Of a DNA stretch of 64,000 nucleotides, positions 42,737 to 52,200 are shown in pieces. Source of the stretch: Komagataeibacter xylinus (GTDB lineage: Bacteria; Pseudomonadota; Alphaproteobacteria; Acetobacterales; Acetobacteraceae); NCBI RefSeq assembly GCF_031081985.1, contig NZ_JARWSK010000002.1:124001-188000 (forward strand). The letters are read 5' to 3'. The notes beneath the pieces were generated by a model that made no database searches, had not been told where the DNA came from, and saw nothing but the letters and a program-made list of their open reading frames with translations. The position numbers and the translations under genes were made by a program. Position 1 is the first letter of the stretch. The number at the start of each line of letters is the position of its first letter.

Positions 42737-43582
42737 TCAGATAGGGTCAGCCGCCACAGTGCTGCTGGTTTGGTCGCCTTCCCAGAAACCGACCACTGTA
42801 GAAGGGTAAGCATCACGTACGATAGCACGATGCTCGCCTTTTTCAAACGCGGAAAGCGATTTGACCCGCTGGCCCAGCAGATTCAGAATCTGGAATCCCA
42901 TCCGGGACAGCTTGGCGTTGGAGACCTGATCATCTTCCCGCCATGTCAGTGGGAAGAAGCGCAGCCGGAACGGGCGCGCGGCCACAGTCAGGATCAGATA
43001 ATAATTAAACGTCAGGTCGTCCGCAAACCGATGCTGGAAATCATCATCAAACGAAGAGAGGCGAAACAGATTCAGCCCTGAACCCAGATCATAGAGGCGA
43101 CGGCGGGAAATGACGGAAAAAATGAAATTGAAGGCCTTGTTGGCCATGGTGCGCAGAAGGGAATATCCTTCCAGCCGGGACCCCTTCATAAAGCGCGCCC
43201 CCATGAGGAAGTCCTCATTCAGATAGCTGCCATCCTCCAGGTAGGGCAACAGGTCGATAATGGAACCCTGATCATCGCCATGCAGCACGATCAGGAAGTC
43301 ATAGCCGTGCTTGCGACCAAATTCGATAGCGACCTTGTGTGAGCCACCAAGACCGTAATTGTCGTTATTCCGCAACAATGTACGATGGGAAATCTGATGC
43401 AGGGACGCCAGCCCTTCCGCCGCCGCGGCACTGGTCTGGTCCGTAGACCGGTTATCAATGCAAACCACGCCATCCACAAACTTCGCCACGTCTGGATGGG
43501 TCAACTGCTTTATTACGCGCGGAATCTGAGGAGCGCAATTATACATAGGTATGAAAACAAGAATACGGCTATTATTTAACAT
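42737..43582 (-). CDS. GT2 (DPM1-like) glycosyltransferase
   Basis: 281 residues. ILVFIPMYNCAPQIPRVIKQ, VVCIDNRSTDQTSAAA, NNDNYGLGGSHKVAIEF and the DxD-like LHGDDQGSI give a dolichol-phosphate-mannose-synthase-like GT-A fold; no TM helices in the C-terminus. It is probably a polyprenyl-phosphate glycosyltransferase. Presumed first gene of the seven-gene operon running 43582 to 36667. AAAGG lies about 14 bases upstream of the ATG, a weak site. Confidence 0.88.
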   Translation of the reverse strand: MLNNSRILVFIPMYNCAPQIPRVIKQLTHPDVAKFVDGVVCIDNRSTDQTSAAAAEGLASLHQISHRTLLRNNDNYGLGGSHKVAIEFGRKHGYDFLIVLHGDDQGSIIDLLPYLEDGSYLNEDFLMGARFMKGSRLEGYSLLRTMANKAFNFIFSVISRRRLYDLGSGLNLFRLSSFDDDFQHRFADDLTFNYYLILTVAARPFRLRFFPLTWREDDQVSNAKLSRMGFQILNLLGQRVKSLSAFEKGEHRAIVRDAYPSTVVGFWEGDQTSSTVAADPI

Positions 43583-44429
43583 AGCAATGATATACCTTTC
43601 ATTTTAAGAAATTTTTATGCGCACGTTATTTTTATTATAAGGAAAACTTTGCACACTTATAAATTATCGATATAATGAGCACAAGCCCGCTAGCCAGACC
43701 CCGGTCAATAAAACAGGGGAAGATTCTTGGCAATATGGAACTTGGCCTATGTCCGGTTCCGCCAATGGGCGCGGCACGCAACCACGCCAGCCAACTGACC
43801 AGCACTACGAGAATGCCTGGCTGTTCGGGGCAATCTGTCCGGCGACAAGGCTGTCAGCCTGGTGCTGCCGTTCATCGGCACCGCCAGCATGCAACTTCAT
43901 ATCGAGGAGATCCACGCTGCGTCGCCCGCGGCGCCCATGCTGTCGTGCTGCTCGATCGCGCAGGATGGCATACCACCAGTAAACTGAAGCTACCCCGCAA
44001 TGTCAGCCTGATCTCCCTGCCGTCCCGTGCTCCCGAACTGAACCCGGTCGAGAATATGTGGCAGTTCCTACACGCCAATTGCTGGCAAATACCGTCCTCG
44101 ACGGCATCGAGCACATCATCGACGCCGCCTGTTCCGCTTGGAATAATCTTGCCGCCTTGTCTGAAACCATTCGATCCATCGGTCTGAGAAAGTGGGCTTA
44201 CACAGGTTCAGTGCCTATAACCGTTGGTATCAGAGGCTTCTGTTTCGCTTACAATCATCGCCCGCAGCGTGTTCTGGGCGGCATAACGCCCGCCCAATGC
44301 ATCACGTCGTAGCTTGAAAAACATCCAGCGCTCCGTAATCCTGATCACATCAAACCGGCTGGTCGTGACACCATGAAACAGGTCGACGAAATCATTGATT
44401 ACGCCAATGATGCCTCATCAACCCGACAA
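43583..44429 (+). other. IS graveyard between the operon and module copy 2
   Basis: About 850 bases without an intact gene. It holds a frameshifted IS630-type transposase (separate entry) and, at 44215-44312, a short frame reading FAYNHRPQRVLGGITPAQ, which looks like the C-terminal end of an IS3/IS481-type integrase. The first 90 bases are AT-rich and probably hold the operon promoter. Confidence 0.55.
43730..44215 (+). pseudogene. IS630-family transposase remnant
   Basis: The C-terminal two thirds of an IS630 transposase are spread over three frames. In order these read NAWLFGAICPA, a segment LVLPFIGTASMQLH, LLDRAGWHTTSKLKLP (catalytic Asp), SLISLPSRAPELNPVENMWQ (the PELNPVE catalytic Glu), then AWNNLAALSETIRSIGLRKW. 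At least two frameshifts make it inactive. Confidence 0.8.
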
Positions 44430-44660
44430 CTAACAATCGGTTGTATAATAATCTGGCTTACATACACTTTTCAGCCTCCAGCCATTTCCTTCACCAAGGC
44501 CATTCATTTCCTGCAGCCAGTATTCATCCCTACTTATTTTCTTTTTTATGAAGTAATTTATATAACTTTCACTTTTTGTAGGATGCATTGCCTTTGAAAG
44601 GACGAACACATCAAACGCTATTATCAATAAAGATGCGAATAATATTTTTTTATTTATCAT
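44430..44660 (-). CDS. Small membrane-anchored protein of the GT-C module, copy 2
   Basis: 76 residues, family not recognised. N-terminal TM (about 4-19), then FVLSKAMHPT, YINYFIKK and WRLKSVC with a last residue Cys nine positions on. The same order of motifs is in the protein at 16843-17118. It starts 9 bp after the GT-C gene on the same strand, as in the other copy. Very AT-rich. The conserved pairing argues that the two gene products work together. Confidence 0.65.
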   Translation of the reverse strand: MINKKILFASLLIIAFDVFVLSKAMHPTKSESYINYFIKKKISRDEYWLQEMNGLGEGNGWRLKSVCKPDYYTTDC

Positions 44661-44669
44661 TTTATTCTC

Positions 44670-45749
44670 TCAATAAAAATACTTAGCGCCATAAAACCAA
44701 AAGTAATTAACCAATACACCCGTTACAAAAAGAAGTGATAAAGTGATTTTTCTGAACATTTTTGATTTGTCATTTAGAAAAATACACAATATTATCGAAA
44801 ATAATGGGTTTCCCATTATATACCGATGCATAGATTCAACCCCTCCACTTATAGCAAGCAAAAAAGTAATCAGCAGTATCAAAGCTTCTAAATGTAGATT
44901 ATTTTTAAATCCATATCGTATGAAGAAAATATCAATAAAAGATGATATGACCCCATTTATTTTTTTAAGATGCACAATAGCCTTTACTATCCATGCACCA
45001 GGAAATTTGAGATGCTTGCCCCAACTGATTTCAATATGAGAGAAAGCGAGCGCATCTCCTGCTGTTTTATATAGAAAAAGCATATACGAAGAGACACCCA
45101 GACTACCAACCACGGTAGGAAAAGCATAATTGATTATATTCTCATATTCTTTATTTTTAAGGCATGTATAAATCAGATACAGGGAGCATGCCAATACAAC
45201 GAAAACACCCGTTGGCCTTGTGAGGGATAGAAAAAATGCCACCACACTTAAGGATATATATTTTTTCTCTTTTGTGAAAATACATGCCAGTATCACTAAT
45301 ATGCCATACAAGCACTCAGTATACTGCATTTTATACCATACAGAAAATGGCGACATTAAAAGTATAAACGCCAAAATGACTTCGTTTTTTATCTCACAGA
45401 ACTTTTTTGCATAAAATAAGGTGATGAACATTAGGAAAAATAAAAGTGCCTGATTTAATATTAATCCACATTCATAATAATCATATCCAATGATATAATG
45501 CACAAAACGGACAAGCATTGGATATGCCGGGAAAAATGGCCATCCAGCCATGCCAAATTTATTGTAATATAAATAGGTGTCTTTTTCATACCCAAATTGA
45601 GCGATATGTATATACCAATGGCAATCCCATTTACACGATGCCTGAGATGGATTTGAAAAAAAAATCGCTTCTGCATCAAATATAAATAGAGATAAGATGC
45701 AAATTGCTATCGGTATCAAGAAGTTTTTTATTTTTATATTATTAAACAT
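44670..45749 (-). CDS. GT-C/PIG-V-like multispanning glycosyltransferase, module copy 2
   Basis: 359 residues, about 10 TM helices. Same motifs as 15743-16825: SCKWDCHWYIHI, GWPFFPAYP, MQYTECLYGI, SLTRPTG, ISWGKHLKFPGAW, SSFIDIFFIRYGFKN and GVESMHRYIMGNPLF. GAGGGTTAG precedes its ATG. The gene is more AT-rich than copy 1. As for copy 1, PIG-V/GT-C membership is by motif resemblance; the acceptor is unknown. Confidence 0.72.
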   Translation of the reverse strand: MFNNIKIKNFLIPIAICILSLFIFDAEAIFFSNPSQASCKWDCHWYIHIAQFGYEKDTYLYYNKFGMAGWPFFPAYPMLVRFVHYIIGYDYYECGLILNQALLFFLMFITLFYAKKFCEIKNEVILAFILLMSPFSVWYKMQYTECLYGILVILACIFTKEKKYISLSVVAFFLSLTRPTGVFVVLACSLYLIYTCLKNKEYENIINYAFPTVVGSLGVSSYMLFLYKTAGDALAFSHIEISWGKHLKFPGAWIVKAIVHLKKINGVISSFIDIFFIRYGFKNNLHLEALILLITFLLAISGGVESMHRYIMGNPLFSIILCIFLNDKSKMFRKITLSLLFVTGVLVNYFWFYGAKYFY

Positions 45750-46719
45750 CTAACCCTCAAACCCCCGAAACACGAACCACACCACGCATGCCAACCCTTG
45801 CTTTCGGTTAGATATGCATGGCCAGGCACACCCGATCTGCCGGGAGAAAACTTTTTTCATAGCCGTTCCGGATGACATAACAGGCAACAGCAATCATATG
45901 TTCATTGGTCGCCATAGACCTGCTGACCCAACCCTTAACCCTCTGATGCATCAGAACATCGGAACCGACAAGGAACCCGCTCGGCAAGCAGAACGCCTAA
46001 ACATCCTGCTGCTCCCAATGCTGGCAAACCTGATTACGAACCTGCCCCATAAACAACATCCGTTTCCTACTTACGTCCTGCATCTTCCCGATCAATGCCC
46101 GAAACGCCCTTTACCCATTCTGACCGCCGGGCAATACTGCCTGAAAAGTCTGGTGCCTATGATTCTGAAAAGGTATTCTCCAAGGGAGCCCGAGTTCACT
46201 CAACTGCCTTTGCATAAAGCCAGATACCCCGACTGACTACGACATACCTTTGGCATACAGCAATATACCCATTCATCCTGTCGATCATCCGCCTCCCGGA
46301 TCCGGTCCACACTTCAATCCACACCAACCTTAAAAGTTCCTGACCTTGATGGCAGAAGACGCGCCCTGAACAACCTCGGCGCATCATAATACGATCTCTT
46401 GCTGCTGGCAGCCACATTGCCGTGCATGCCAGCATGCATCGTCCTGCCGCCTCAGAAGAGGATTGCGATAAAAGCCATTATTGATAGTGGGTTAAGGTCG
46501 CATGCCAAACCTGATCCGCTGCAAGGCATACTTTTTATGTTAATGCCACAGTCATATTCAAGACGATGTCGAGCAAGCCCAATACCTCGATCAGGCGCGA
46601 CATGCTTTGCATAACCAATTGTCACACAACAGAATAGCCTTCCCTGATAAAACGTAGCGCACCCTTGCCTATCCGGTCGGAATGCGCGTCATCATGAGGT
46701 CACGATATATCAGTTTCTT
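45750..46719 (+). other. About 970 bases with no supported gene
   Basis: Frames on both strands are short or lack ribosome-binding sites, and none gives a recognisable protein. Composition is intermediate and many stops interrupt possible relics. I read it as decayed DNA at the right part of the island. Confidence 0.4.
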
Positions 46720-46865
46720 ACACAAAACGGGCCTGCACCGGCACATCCTTCTCCATGCCGGCACGTCATACGGCTTCCAGCTCCGGCGGGGGCGCCACGA
46801 CCAAACGGGTAAACCATTCCAGCTCCCCCGTCGCACGCTTACGAAAGAGATCGCCCTTCAGCCCC
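46720..46865 (-). pseudogene. Degraded copy of the 3' part of the CxCC-protein gene
   Basis: The plus-strand text from GGGCCTGCACCGGCAC to GTAAACCATTCCAGC matches, with scattered changes, 48730-48850 (GGGCCTGCGCCAGCAC to GTAAACCATTTCTGG), which is the 3' part of the CxCC gene at 48710-49072. Changes include some that break the frame. It directly abuts a second pseudogene fragment from a different gene. Confidence 0.75.
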
Positions 46866-47046
46866 GTCGAGCCATCGAGCCATCGGCAAACATGAGCACG
46901 ACCGGCGACACGTCGCGCAGGCGCATGCCCCTTGCGGTGCCGCCATTGTCCTCCACCCAGCGCGCAAGGGCGGGAATGGAGGGGGCGGAATCATCCGGCT
47001 CACCGGCACAAAGTCGCGTACATCAAGGTCGATGCCATGAAAGCGC
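46866..47046 (-). pseudogene. Degraded copy of the 5' part of the type I secretion ABC gene
   Basis: Matches 32345-32540, the C39-like-domain part of the secretion ABC gene (for example ACATGAGCACGACCGGC, GCATGCCCCTTGCGGTG, CGCAAGGGCGGGAATGG). Relative to the intact gene it lacks 24 bases between two short direct repeats (GCAGGCGCA) and has other small indels. Similarity stops just after ATGCCATGAAAGCG on the outer side. This is a diverged duplicate, not a recent copy. Confidence 0.8.
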
Positions 47047-47169
47047 GCCTGCCCCGCATGCGGGCGCTTATTGCCCTGGCAAGGAGATTGCCCTCAAGGG
47101 TGCCCCACACCGGGCAGGCTTGTGAAATACAACGTGGCACGGTTCACTAAATTGACCCTGTCTGGGCGC

Positions 47170-47964
47170 TTACGCGGCTTTCTTTGCTGCGCCATCCGTT
47201 TTTGTCTTGTTGCGTAAATTTAAAAATATCATCTGCACAAACTGCAGCAGGACCTTGCTGTTCATCTTGCTGTCTCCCTCATGACGGGAGCGAAAGACAA
47301 ATGGCAGTTCAGTGACCCTGGGTTTGGTTTCCTGCACCATCAGCATATCGAGCAGGATCTTGAAGCCCTTGCCGGACAGCCTGTCAACGGATCTGACAAA
47401 CATCTCCCGCCGCATGGCAAAGAAACCGCTCATCGGGTCTTTTACCCTGACAGGCAACAGGTACTGCGCGATGCGAATGCCCGCATTGGACAGGAACAGG
47501 CGCCATGCATTGGCCAGCCCCGCGTTATTGCAGCCTTCAACATAACGGCTGCCAATCGCCACATCATAGTTATCGTGCACAATGGCGTCAGCCATCTTCT
47601 GCAACAGGCTTTCATCATGCTGCATATCGCCATCCATAACCGCCACGACAGGCGCCGAGGAGGACAGGATGCCTTCGATCACGGCCGATGAAAGTCCCCG
47701 GCGCCCGACACGCAACAGGCCCCGCACCCGACAGTCGGCCTGCGCCAGCCACCAGATTTCATCAATGGTGCCGTCGGGGGAATTGTCATCCACAAAGATG
47801 AGTTCCCACCTGTAGCGTGTTATCGCTTTTTCAACGGCACGGAACAGGGGTTCTACGTTACCGCGTTCGTTGTAACACGGAATGATGATGCTCAATTCAG
47901 GCCCCGGAAGGATGCCATTCCCGTCATGTGTATCGTGTGATGCAGGAGCAGAAAAGACTTGCAT
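47170..47964 (-). CDS. Dpm1-like GT2 polyprenyl-phosphate glycosyltransferase
   Basis: 264 residues from the ATG at 47964 (a TTG at 47970 is in frame). GT-A motifs: LSIIIPCYNERGNVEPLFRA, LIFVDDNSPDGT, GLSSAVIEGIL and VMDGDMQHDE (DxD), then YVEGC and VKDPMSGFFAMRREMF, the signature of polyprenol-phosphate-mannose synthases. No TM helices. GC content is higher than the neighbouring island genes. Probably makes a lipid-linked sugar donor for the GT-C proteins of the island. Confidence 0.9.
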   Translation of the reverse strand: MQVFSAPASHDTHDGNGILPGPELSIIIPCYNERGNVEPLFRAVEKAITRYRWELIFVDDNSPDGTIDEIWWLAQADCRVRGLLRVGRRGLSSAVIEGILSSSAPVVAVMDGDMQHDESLLQKMADAIVHDNYDVAIGSRYVEGCNNAGLANAWRLFLSNAGIRIAQYLLPVRVKDPMSGFFAMRREMFVRSVDRLSGKGFKILLDMLMVQETKPRVTELPFVFRSRHEGDSKMNSKVLLQFVQMIFLNLRNKTKTDGAAKKAA

Positions 47965-47970
47965 AATCAA

Positions 47971-48709
47971 TAAGATCCAAAGAAATCACATCGCGGGCAG
48001 TTGGGCAACGCAGACACTAACAGGAGATGGATCGTGTTTTGCGAGTCATAGCCGATAGAGGATTTTCTCCTCTTTCACAACACGACAAAGTTTTTTTGTA
48101 AAAACAGGATCCATTACGATGATGATTTCAAGCACAGGTCTGCATCGCGCAAACATACCACTTGCTTGATCTAAATAAATTTTGGCTCCATTCTGGTTGA
48201 CACCTGAATTTCGGCAGGTCTTCATAAAAAGCAGAAGATATGAATCGGGCAAATCAATCAATGTTCATATCAAAAACCGCTTTTAGGTTTGTCTATTTTT
48301 AAAAATTACTGCTTTTCAATGTTCTAACCAGTGCTATTTTTATTGAATAATTATTATTTATAAATATAGATATTAATTTATTATAATTTTTATTTCTCTC
48401 CACATCGTGAAGCGGAACAGAAATTTTTAATTATAAAATGTCACAGAAAAATCATGGAAATTTTATCTCCATGTATGGAATCATTTATAACATAAATTAA
48501 TTTCAAAATTTATGTATAAATATGTAAATCATCACCGCATACATCGCTCAGCAAAATTGATCTGCCCCAGGCTGATCGTGCCAGACATCCACCAAACAAC
48601 CCGATCTTCCTGCAAATCAACGCAAGGTGACCTTCATCTTATTCTATTGTTCACCGTTCATGCGAGTACACCTGTTGTAAAATACCAATCACTGCAGCCG
48701 ATTTTGACA
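47971..48709 (+). other. AT-rich intergenic region at the right island boundary
   Basis: About 740 bases. From 48260 to 48500 it is extremely AT-rich. A 71-codon minus-strand frame at 48046-48261 has no recognisable family and no clear ribosome-binding site. I see no RNA gene. GC-rich core sequence resumes near 48720. Confidence 0.4.
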
Positions 48710-49072
48710 TCAGTTCTTTAAACAAAACCGGGCCTGCGCCAGCACGTCTGCCGCCACACCGGCACGCCATGCCGCCTCCTGCCCGGGCGGGGGCACCACG
48801 GCCACGCGGGTAAACCATTTCTGGCCGCCCGTCGCGCGCTGGCGAAAGATTTCGCCTAGAACCTCCGCAAGCCCCCCGCGCGTGGTGCAGCACATGCAGC
48901 CCGCCGCATGCTGCGCGAAAGCGGTCGGTGCAGAACGCACCACCACCACGCCTGCCCAGCCTTCAGCCGGGTCGGGCTGGCTCCCATCACCGACCAGCAG
49001 CAGCGTATCGGCACGGGGAGTCAAAGGCGTGCCCGCCACCTGAAACTCCAGCGCGATACGCCCATCCGTCAT
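48710..49072 (-). CDS. Small CxCC protein, CobW-like fragment without P-loop
   Basis: 120 residues from the ATG at 49072 (GGAG nine bases upstream; an ATG at 49087 is also in frame). It reads LLLVGDGSQPD, a VVVVRSAPTAFAQHA strand, AAGCMCCTTRGGLAEVLGEI, then QKWFTRVAVVPPPGQEA. The GCMCC motif followed by a helix resembles the metal-binding GCICC segment of CobW/COG0523 GTPases, but there is no Walker A, so GTP hydrolysis is unlikely. It could be a stand-alone metal-binding relative. It is divergent from metH (a cobalamin enzyme), which may be coincidence. Confidence 0.6.
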   Translation of the reverse strand: MTDGRIALEFQVAGTPLTPRADTLLLVGDGSQPDPAEGWAGVVVVRSAPTAFAQHAAGCMCCTTRGGLAEVLGEIFRQRATGGQKWFTRVAVVPPPGQEAAWRAGVAADVLAQARFCLKN

Positions 49073-49272
49073 TGTGGCATACTCCACGTCTCGTCACTCC
49101 GGGCCTGTGGCGTTTTTCCATTTGAGCCAATGATGCTGGACACCAGCGGAAAGTTCGGGGAATAAAAGGCACCGGACCAATCCATATGCAAGCCCGGCCC
49201 GGACAGACCGTGCTGGAAAACCGTGGCAGACACTGGCTTTTGCCCGGCATTTATCAGGATTTCAGGATAACC

Positions 49273-52200
49273 ATGACCACTCGCCCCCACCTTCTCGATG
49301 CCCTCCGCGACCAGGTCCTGCTGTGTGACGGCGGGATGGGTTCGCGCGTACAGCTTCTGGACCTCGAGGTCGAGCGCGATTACTGGGGGCAGGAAAACTG
49401 CACCGAAATCCTGAACCTCTCGCGCCCCGAACTGGTGCGTGAAATCCACCGTGGCTACTTCGAGGCCGGGGCCGACATGGTGGAAACCAACAGCTTTGGC
49501 GGCTCGCCCATCACCCTGGCGGAATTCGGGCTGGCCGACCGCGCGCGCGAGATCAACCGCACTGCAGGCCATCTGGCGCGTGAAGCCGCCGAGACCTTTG
49601 CCGATGGCCGCCACCGCTACGTGGTGGGCTCCATCGGGCCGGGCACCAAGCTCCCCTCGCTGGGCAATATCGACTACGACACGCTCGAGGCAGGCCTGAC
49701 CGAGCAGTGCCGCGGCCTGATCGAAGGCGGCGTGGACTGCTTCCTCATCGAGACATGCCAGGACACGCTCCAGATCAAGGCCGCCGTGAACGCCGCCAAG
49801 ATCGCGCGCGCCGAGATGGGCGCGGACACCCCCATCTTCGTACAGGTTACGGTCGAGACCACGGGCACGCTGCTCGTAGGCCCCGACATTACCGCCGCCG
49901 CCACGGTCATCAACGCGCTCGACGTGCCGCTGATGGGCCTGAACTGCGCCACCGGCCCACAGGAAATGGCCGAGCACGTGCGCTGGCTGAGCGAGAACTG
50001 GCCCGGCCTGATCTCGGTCCAGCCCAACGCCGGCCTGCCCGAACTGGTCAATGGCACCACCCACTACCCGCTCACCCCTGCCGAGATGGCAAGCTGGGTG
50101 GACCGCTTCATTACCGAAGATGGCCTGAACCTGATTGGCGGCTGCTGCGGCACCTCCACACCGCACACGCAGGCGCTGGACCAGATGCTGCGTAAGCGCG
50201 CCGAGGGCACGGGCCGCATCCGCCCCGCCCCGGTGCCGCGCAAGCCGGTGTGGATTCCGTCTGTCGCCAGCCTGTATTCGCAGGTGCCGCTGCGGCAGGA
50301 GAACAGCTATTTCTCGATCGGCGAGCGCTGCAACGCCAACGGCTCCAAGAAGTGGCGGCAGTTGCAGGAAGCTGGCGACTGGGATGGCTGTGTGGCGCTG
50401 GGCCGCGAACAGGTGGCCGAAGGCTCGAACGCGCTCGATATTTGTACCGCCTTCGTCGGCCGTGATGAAATGAAGGAGATGAATGCGGTCATCACCCGCT
50501 TCACCTCCTCGGTCAACGCGCCGCTGGTGATCGATTCCACCGAGACGCCGGTGATCGAGGCGGCGCTCAAGCTGCATGGCGGCAAGCCCATCATCAACTC
50601 CATCAACTTCGAGGATGGGGAAGAGATCGCCAACGAGCGCATGCTGCTCGCGCGCAAGTTCGGCGCCTCCGTCATCGCCCTGACCATTGATGAAGTGGGC
50701 ATGGCCAAGACGGCGGAAGACAAGCTGCGCATTGCAACGAGGCTGGTCGAATTCGCCTGTGAAAAGCACGGCCTGCCGCAATCCGACCTGATGATCGACC
50801 CGCTCACCTTCACCATCGGCACCGGCACGGAAGATGATCGCAAGCTGGGCGAATGGACGCTGGAGGGCATCCGCCTCATCCGCGAGCGCTTCCCCGATAT
50901 CCAGATCGTGCTGGGGCTGTCGAACATCTCGTTTGGCCTCAACCCGGCGGCCCGCGCGGTGCTCAACTCGGTGTTCCTGGACCACGCGGTGCGCGCAGGC
51001 ATGACGGCGGCGATCGTGCATGTCTCGAAAATCCGCCCGCTGCACCTCATTGCCGCCGAGGAAGTGAAGGTGGCCGAGGACCTGATCTTCGACCGCCGCG
51101 CCGAGGGTTATGATCCGCTGCAGCGCATGCTGGAAATCTTCGCCGACCGCAAGGCCGCCGATGCGGTCAAGAAAGCCCGCGCCGAAACCGCGCCCGAGCG
51201 GCTCAAGGACCGCATTGTCGATGGCGACCGCAAGGGGCTGGAAGATGACCTGGCGGAAGCCATGCGCGACATGGCCCCGCTCGACATCATCAACACCGTG
51301 CTGCTTGATGGCATGAAGGTGGTGGGCGAACTGTTTGGCGCGGGCAAGATGCAACTTCCCTTCGTGCTGCAATCCGCCGAGACGATGAAGGCCGCCGTGG
51401 CATGGCTGGAACCCCACATGGAGCGCACCGAGGGCCAGGCCCGTGGCACCATGGTGCTGGCCACGGTCAAAGGCGACGTGCATGACATCGGCAAGAACCT
51501 TGTCGACATCATCCTGACCAATAACGGCTACCGGGTCATCAACCTTGGCATCAAGGTGCCAGTGGCCGACATGATTGCAGCCGCCCGCGAGCACAAGGCC
51601 GATGCCATCGGCATGTCGGGGCTGCTGGTCAAGTCCACCGTCATCATGCGTGAAAACCTTGAGGAAATGAACCGTCAGGGCGTGGACGTGCCGGTCATGC
51701 TCGGGGGTGCTGCGCTGACCCGCAACTATGTTGAGGAAGACTGCACCGCAGCTTACGGCGAAGGCGGCCGCGTGGCCTATGCGCGTGATGCGTTCGATGG
51801 CCTCTCGCTGATGGACAAGGTGGCGCAGGGCGAGTTCGACACCTATCTTGCCGCCATCCAGTCACGCCGCGCGGGCAAGGCCACGCGCACCAACCGCACG
51901 CAGGACATAGAAGCCGCCGAGACCCGTGGCTTCGGCCCGGTGGATGTGGCCGCCGCCCGCGCCCGGCGCGAGAAGCTGACGGCGGATGAACCTGTGCTGA
52001 CCCCGCCGTTCTGGGGCCCGCGCGTGCTTGAAGCAACACCGGAGGCGGTGCTGCCGTTCCTCAACGAACGCTCGCTGTACCAGTTCCAGTGGGGCTTCCG
52101 TAAGCAGGGCCGCTCGCTTGATGACTTCATGGTCTGGGCGCGTAAGGAACTACGCCCCGTGCTGCGCCACATGCTGGCCCTGTGCGCGGAACAGGACATC

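Noticed and set aside
45814-46236. 140-codon plus-strand frame
   Set aside because: Composition is patchy, product is not protein-like (many His/Pro/Leu runs) and there is no ribosome-binding site. I treat the region as decayed DNA.
48046-48261. 71-codon minus-strand frame in the AT-rich boundary
   Set aside because: No family resemblance, no clear ribosome-binding site, and it lies in decayed island DNA.
49090-49272. Possible SAM, SAH or cobalamin riboswitch before metH
   Set aside because: I looked for B12-box-like, SAM-II-like and SAH-like conserved strings and found none. A covariance-model scan would be needed to exclude a diverged member.
49069-51594. 841-codon minus-strand open frame opposite metH
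   Set aside because: metH on the plus strand is complete with all four domains. The antisense product is His/Gly/Asp-rich without family motifs.
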